A stretch of DNA of 64,000 bases from Annona cherimola. Taxonomy: Eukaryota; Streptophyta; Magnoliopsida; Magnoliales; Annonaceae. Numbering within the stretch: the stretch's first letter is position 1; each line of letters begins with the position of its first letter. The stretch covers positions 101,684,095-101,748,094 of the forward strand of contig CM059971.1 of the NCBI GenBank assembly GCA_030490835.1, in the 5' to 3' direction. Shown one piece after another: positions 59,801 through 64,000 of the stretch. The notes under the pieces are model-generated. The model did no database searches and was not told the DNA's origin. It saw only the letters and a list, made by a program, of their open reading frames with translations. A program made the translations under genes and the position numbers.

Positions 59801-60374
59801 CATAATCCTTCAGACAAACCATTACCTTTTTGAAGTCAGCAGGTCGGATATTTTTTGCAACACTTCCGCAAATCTCACAAATGGTTGATCCATGGTTAAT
59901 GAACCATTTCAAAGCACAAGCATAGTGTGCAACAGATAGATCGCTTTTGCATGAACACCCAAGATTTATGAGTGAGTCTTGATTATGACAAGAGCCAGCT
60001 TCTAAGTCAGCACGACAAATAAAAACCTCCCCTTCAGGGCTAAAAAATTCAATAAACCTAGAACCCTTTTCACCATTCTTAGCATGAGTCACATCTACTT
60101 GAACACCTTGCTTGACATCTTTATCAGTTGAATGCTCATTAATCTTTTGGACCTCCTCCAGGGGAGGAATGATATTCAAAAAATCCAAGGCAGCATCCCC
60201 CCTTCTGTCAGATTCTGCACATTGGCAGACACGGCAAACAGCAATATTTCTGTCCTTTTCGGAAGATTGACGGGTTATCTGGCACATCTCTAAACTTTCA
60301 CATTTATTAATTGAAATCTCGGGCTTAGTTGTGCCACCATTACTCTGCTGATTGTCTTCCTTAGGATCCATCAT
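53833..60374 (-). CDS. RING-CH membrane E3 ubiquitin ligase
   Basis: Three exons (60374-59484, 54215-54141, 53949-53833) join in phase 0 to 360 residues. The C4HC3 RING-CH finger is formed by C47 and C50 (CRVC), C140 and C142 (CSC), H150 and C153 (HYAC) and C166 and C169 (CEIC), with spacings C-x-C-x7-H-x2-C-x12-C-x2-C. The loop between the first two pairs is 89 residues long, far longer than in most MARCH proteins but typical of this plant subfamily as I remember it. After the conserved SGVDPDAVAAIRRQRLSEIS come three membrane helices: ILVATGLLTVTLAWLI, GLHILLGGVCALAVVVF and YWAILFVFWFLVFGIW, so the finger faces the cytosol if the family topology holds. Such proteins ubiquitinate membrane proteins. 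The targets of this one are unknown. Exons 2 and 3 are too short to stand out alone and were found by the family's conserved tail. Intron 1 is about 5.3 kb. Confidence 0.93.
55306..55468. repeat. Minisatellite-like tandem repeat, four units
   Basis: Four imperfect units of about 37-50 bp share GAAGATGGGTCAAGCAGAC followed by a C/T-ATGG word. Confidence 0.85.
56235..57480 (-). pseudogene. Degenerate RTE-type LINE reverse transcriptase
   Basis: The minus strand shows, in the expected order but with stops and frameshifts: a linker WNAMTECIKRV then TWWWNEDV (57282-57400), the RT entry YTMKLWGRV near 56570, ENEFGFILGRLTTEAIF near 56500 (the RTE signature QFGFMPGRSTTEAI), and a palm-domain remnant MVF then DVIRDMYER near 56320. 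It has the same strand as the host gene. The middle (about 56680-57270) is disrupted and includes a plus-strand GTCATT repeat and CCCACCTACATGGGGTC, a word common near RTE 3' ends, which suggests nesting or rearrangement. Not functional. Confidence 0.75.
56676..56701. repeat. GTCATT hexamer microsatellite
   Basis: Four tandem GTCATT units, of the kind found at the 3' ends of RTE LINEs. Confidence 0.85.
57756..58014 (+). repeat. MITE family A copy
   Basis: It starts CTATGTTTGTTTAAG and ends CCAATCACACC. Internal CACAACTACTCTATTTTTTA and CTATCCTACTTTTCATCCA match the family. A fragment of another copy lies at 57487-57580. Confidence 0.8.
58015..58225 (+). repeat. Truncated MITE family A copy, tandem to the previous
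   Basis: It starts inside the family sequence (ATCATTTTTTCACATTTTCT) and continues through CTATCCTACTTTTCAATCA to TATAACTTCTCAAATG. Confidence 0.7.
58728..59012. repeat. Tandem duplication, period 148 bp
   Basis: Two units start GATAGTTTGAGATC at 58728 and 58876 and share TGCTTCCTTGTAGG and GAATGAGACAATTTAGAG. A few small deletions separate them. Confidence 0.9.
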
Positions 60375-61960
60375 ATACCCTCAAGCCTTACAAAAATAAA
60401 ATACAAAACTCATTCGACTAATTAGGCACTCATTTTTGCCTTTTCCAGTCCACCTAATCAGTTTTCTAGGAGGCCATTCACTACTTCCTAAGAAAAGATA
60501 ACTTGCAGCATTAATGAGTAGACAGGGAATCAAAAAATTCGCAAATCCCAACAAATAACAACGCTAGTGATCCACAGAATAGAAATCCATCAAACAGCTC
60601 CACAGGGCGAGATGAATCCAGGCACTTCATGATACCCCAAATTCACAAATCTCTTAAAGAAAATAAATTTTCTTTCACTCTTAACAACATGAAATCACTA
60701 ATGACACCGATGGAAGCTTGTATTGCAGAAAAGAAGATCCTGCAAAGAAAAAACAAAAGGGAGGTCTCATATGAGAAATTAGATATGCCATGAAAAAAAA
60801 ACATAAATAAACATAACAATGCAAACTGTAAAACATTCAATTGGCAATTGATGTCGAAGCCATTTTAATGTTTCAGGTTCTAAATGAAAACAATTACAGG
60901 CCATCCAATCAGGAAGATAGAGCCAACAGATTGGAGGAATATATGTAGATGGAAGAGAATTTTCTGCCATTTTTGTTTTGCAGTTGTGCAGTCAATTTAT
61001 TACCTTCTTGGTCGATGGAGTTATACTTAGCTCCATCAATCAGTTCCAGCTCCAATCCAGTCCTGCTGCTAAAGTCAATAAGCCCAAGAAGAAAATATCA
61101 CACAGATTTCATTTCAATCTAAGCTTGGCTCAATTTTTCAAGAAACTAATCTTTTTCATCCCTAATAATGGAGAAGAATGCAATGCAATATCATTCCATT
61201 CAATCTTTGAAATGAATAGGCATCACCTTGCAGCGCAACTATACTACAAACAGCAAGCAAAACACAAACTTTCTCTTGCAAAATATAGCAACTTGTTAAT
61301 AGCCTAACCACTTGAGAAGCAGCCTTGGTTTAAGTCATCTCAAACAGTCACACATGACCATCACTGATGAATTATGGCAAACGTGAATCCAAACGCTCTC
61401 CATATGGTCAGAAAAGCTTATAGATAAGCCTGCGGTAGGTAGGAAAGTTAATAGCACTAACACAAGGAATATCCTCCAAGGAACAGAAATCTCAATTCAG
61501 TTCTTCGCCGGAGACGGGGCAAAACCCCAACCAGATACTTGCTTTGTTCTACTTTTCCTGATTTCCAAGGTGCATTTGGTAGCTTGAAAATAGGAACTCC
61601 ACGATCCTAATTTCAGGAATCCCGCCGACTGAACGGAGTCCGGATCGAAATTGAATTTGATATCACCTCCAACCACAGCAGGATAAAACAATGAGAGAGA
61701 GAGAGAGAGAAGGCAGATTTGGAATCTTCGACTGAGCAACAGAAGTGAAAAAACAGAGTACGCAGATTTGTCTTATTACCTACAAGCGACGGCTTGAGGA
61801 AATCGACCGAAGAGAGAAGCTCCTCGAGTTTTCTTTTCTCCTCGCCTCCTTGCCTCTCACTCCCGTAACTCTCGCCACTTTTTCAGGCTGCGGTGTTTCT
61901 TCTCTTGAATGATGTATGGTATGGTATGGTATGGTAGAGCTGCTGTCGGCGTCACGCTTC
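60375..61960 (-). other. 5' leader and promoter region of the RING-CH gene
   Basis: A likely acceptor (TTTTTGTAAG) lies 16 bp before the ATG at 60374, so the leader is probably spliced, with a first exon near 61500-61850. That stretch holds a GA repeat (61693-61711), and an ATGGT repeat lies at 61915-61935. Open frames on both strands are short and lack domains. Confidence 0.5.
61693..61711. repeat. GA microsatellite in probable 5' leader
   Basis: Nine GA units on the plus strand, read as CT on the transcribed strand, a common feature of plant 5' leaders. Confidence 0.8.
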
Positions 61961-62208
61961 TACACTGGCAAGGCTCCAAGGTAGATCAGGACCGTCAATC
62001 TTGCGTCTTCCAAGCAATGATGGATAATGGATAAATCTCCTCGGATCTGCAGAAATGATTGTTTTTGTTGACATTTATTTTTTTAATGATTGTCTCGTCA
62101 CATTTCAATTTTTTCCCCTTGCCTCTCTCTTTTTTTGCACCTCTCATTTAGAGAGAAAAAAAAGAAGGAAAGTTAACAAATTTAGTAGTGGTTCTCTTTT
62201 TAATTCTT
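61961..62208. other. Intergenic spacer, no gene seen
   Basis: Short stretch between the RING-CH promoter and a MITE copy. Confidence 0.4.
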
Positions 62209-62523
62209 GGGTGTGTTTGGTAATTGGGGAGTGATAAATTTTTTAATAAAAAATTTTTGGTATAAAAATTTAAAAAAAAAAGATTTTGATATAAAAAATT
62301 TTGAAATATAAGAAAAATAATATGATATGATAAGAGGTAATAATGATAAAGAGTAAAAGGAATAAAATTAAAATATATAAATTAATTATATAAATAATTA
62401 TGTAGAAATAATTGAAAAGTAATGTAGTTGTACAGAAAGATGTAAAAAATAATTAAAAATATTATAATTATAGAGAATGAAAATTTTTAATTTGAAATGT
62501 TTTAAGTATTAACCAACACTCCC
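62209..62523 (-). repeat. MITE family A copy
   Basis: It starts GGGTGTGTTTGGTAATTG and ends AACCAACACTCCC. The family landmarks GAGGTAATAATGATAAAGAG and TTATAGAGAATGAAAAT are present. Confidence 0.85.
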
Positions 62524-63245
62524 TTATCTATTTTAAATGTAGTAGTAGTAGCCGTGGTGATATTATTATTATATAATTTTGATAATATTAATTATTATTA
62601 TTATCATCATCTATCATCATTATTGCCACCAAGCTTATGACTTGGTGGTATTAGCATTGGTGGGAGTGAGGTGTTTGTTATTTTTTTATTAATGTGAAAG
62701 TATTTATAAAAAAAATTCTTCTACTGTGCGAAGGTTGAATGCGCTAACATCAGATTTCATTGCACTGCAGTCATCCCCCCATTAGTCCTTATTAAGCAGT
62801 GGCAGACTGGCAGTGCGTTGGCATTGCCAGTCAAACCGGTTGGTCCATTCATCCAATCTTTCCAGCGATGCCTGCGAACTTCTGCAGTTCTGCGTGCGGC
62901 AGCGAGGGAAGATATCAGTCGACGGTGGCTCCTTGGGCCCACGGTTGCGCAAGCGAGGAACAAGTGGCCGGCTCCGCTGGCCCCACAATGTTGAACAGAT
63001 GCTGTCGCGCCCCACATACATAGAATGTTGATGTTTACCTAAGCGGACAGAGATTAATACGCACCACTGAATCGTAAAATACTGTCCCCATTGACTTGAC
63101 AGCAGACCACTTTTTCATATTTACATGTGAAAATTTTAAAAGATGTCCGGCGATTATTTTATCTCCTCTCGTCATGATCAGATATCCTTGGCGCCGTTTC
63201 TTAAATTTTACATTAAAAAAATCGTTCGTTAAATATTATAATTGA
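62524..63245. other. Intergenic stretch with a GC-rich patch
   Basis: 62755-63025 is GC-rich with four overlapping open frames of 72-86 residues on both strands. None shows a known domain. The rest is AT-rich. Confidence 0.45.
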
Positions 63246-63700
63246 GGGTGCGTTTGGGGAGTGATGTAAAATTTTTTTGAAAGGAGAGAAAATTATTTAA
63301 TATGATAAAGACCATAATGAAAGATAAAAATAATAAAGTTAAAATAAATAAGTTAATTATAAAAATAATTGTGTAGAAATAATTAAAAAATAAGAAAATT
63401 TTAATGTACGACTATGTTTGAATAGTGATAAAACTTTTAGATAAAAAACTTTTGGTATAAAAATATTTAAAATAGGAGAAAATAATGTGATATAACAAAG
63501 ATAATTATGAGAAATAAAGGGAATAAAGTTAAAATAGATAAATTTTTATGAAGAAAATAAATAAGTTTATTGTGTAAAATGATTGAAAAGTGAAGTAGTT
63601 GTATATAAAGATGTAAAGAAATAATTTAGAAAAAGATATTTACAAAAAGTGAACATTTTTAAATTGAAAAGTTATTTATGTTGTCGAAAATTCTCTAAAT
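63246..63700 (-). repeat. Two adjoining MITE family A copies
   Basis: The first starts GGGTGCGTTTGGGGAGTG at 63246 and is truncated near 63405. The second starts ACTATGTTTGAATAGTG near 63409 and runs to TTGTCGAAAATTCTC near 63697. Confidence 0.7.
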
Positions 63701-63719
63701 CAATTTTTTACATTTAAAT

Positions 63720-64000
63720 TAGGATTAGTTTCAAATATACCCATAACTTTTGCCGGTAATTTCAAATATACCCACTAAGTATGAAAAGTTTCAAATATAT
63801 CCACTACCGTAGACCTAAATATCAAATACGCCCAAAAACTTAACGTCCGTTAGAGAAGCAAAAAACAACATTCTTTACGCTGAATAAGTTATTTGTAATG
63901 ACCAAACTACTCTTATTTAATGTTGTCAGAACCGAACCGGTGATTGAACCGGTAAAGTAACTGGTCTGGTTCGAACCAGTTCGAACTGATGACGTCAGCA
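63720..64000. repeat. Repeat DNA cut by the window edge
   Basis: The word TTTCAAATATACCCA recurs three times (63731-63800). From about 63922 the sequence is rich in AACCGG and its inverse (GTCAGAACCGAACCGG and TTCGAACCAG), resembling the end of a transposon that continues beyond the window. Confidence 0.5.

Noticed and set aside
62757..63031. Four overlapping 72-86-residue frames at the right side
   Set aside because: They come from one GC-rich patch without stops on both strands. None has coding features.

Overview
The window is nuclear DNA of a flowering plant. It is AT-rich, its genes carry typical plant GT-AG introns, and the products are plant families (a chloroplast thylakoid protein, a DUF630/DUF632 protein, a LARP1-type La protein, a plant RING-CH protein). 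The species cannot be named from the sequence. Six protein-coding genes are supported by rebuilding exons whose reading phases agree. Most of the rest is non-coding and filled with small transposable elements.

Genes from left to right. (1) The 5' part of a LARP1-like La-motif gene on the minus strand (4560 down to 3289), running off the left edge through an intron longer than 3.2 kb. (2) A three-exon gene for an MPH1-like thylakoid protein (14667-17112, +). (3) A seven-exon gene for a plastid-type protein made of a lone LON substrate-binding domain (19084-22188, +). (4) A three-exon dUTPase gene with all five trimeric-dUTPase motifs and a cluster of E2F-like sites just upstream (25206-25984, +). 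(5) A four-exon DUF630/DUF632 gene of the NRG2/REL2 type with an N-myristoylation start (44105-49766, +). (6) A three-exon RING-CH membrane E3 ligase gene (60374 down to 53833, -) with a 5.3-kb first intron that contains a dead RTE-type LINE and several repeats.

The spaces between genes hold about twenty copies of a roughly 280-bp MITE family with GGGTGTGTTTGG-like ends, a set of foldback elements sharing an AT-rich core but capped by different short hairpins, a Mutator-like element (11159-12944) that carries a broken piece of a class A heat-shock factor exon (Pack-MULE-like), a solo LTR with a 5-bp target duplication (35672-36884), tRNA-derived SINEs, and an array of tandem units interrupted by a TIR element (29361-31510).

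The genes have unrelated functions (translation or mRNA binding, photosystem II upkeep, plastid LON-domain protein, nucleotide hygiene, nitrate or leaf signalling, ubiquitination) and show no sign of acting as a cluster. The most unusual content is the hairpin-capped foldback family and the gene-fragment-carrying Mutator-like element. Exon limits were set by eye from splice signals and reading phase and have not been tested against transcripts.
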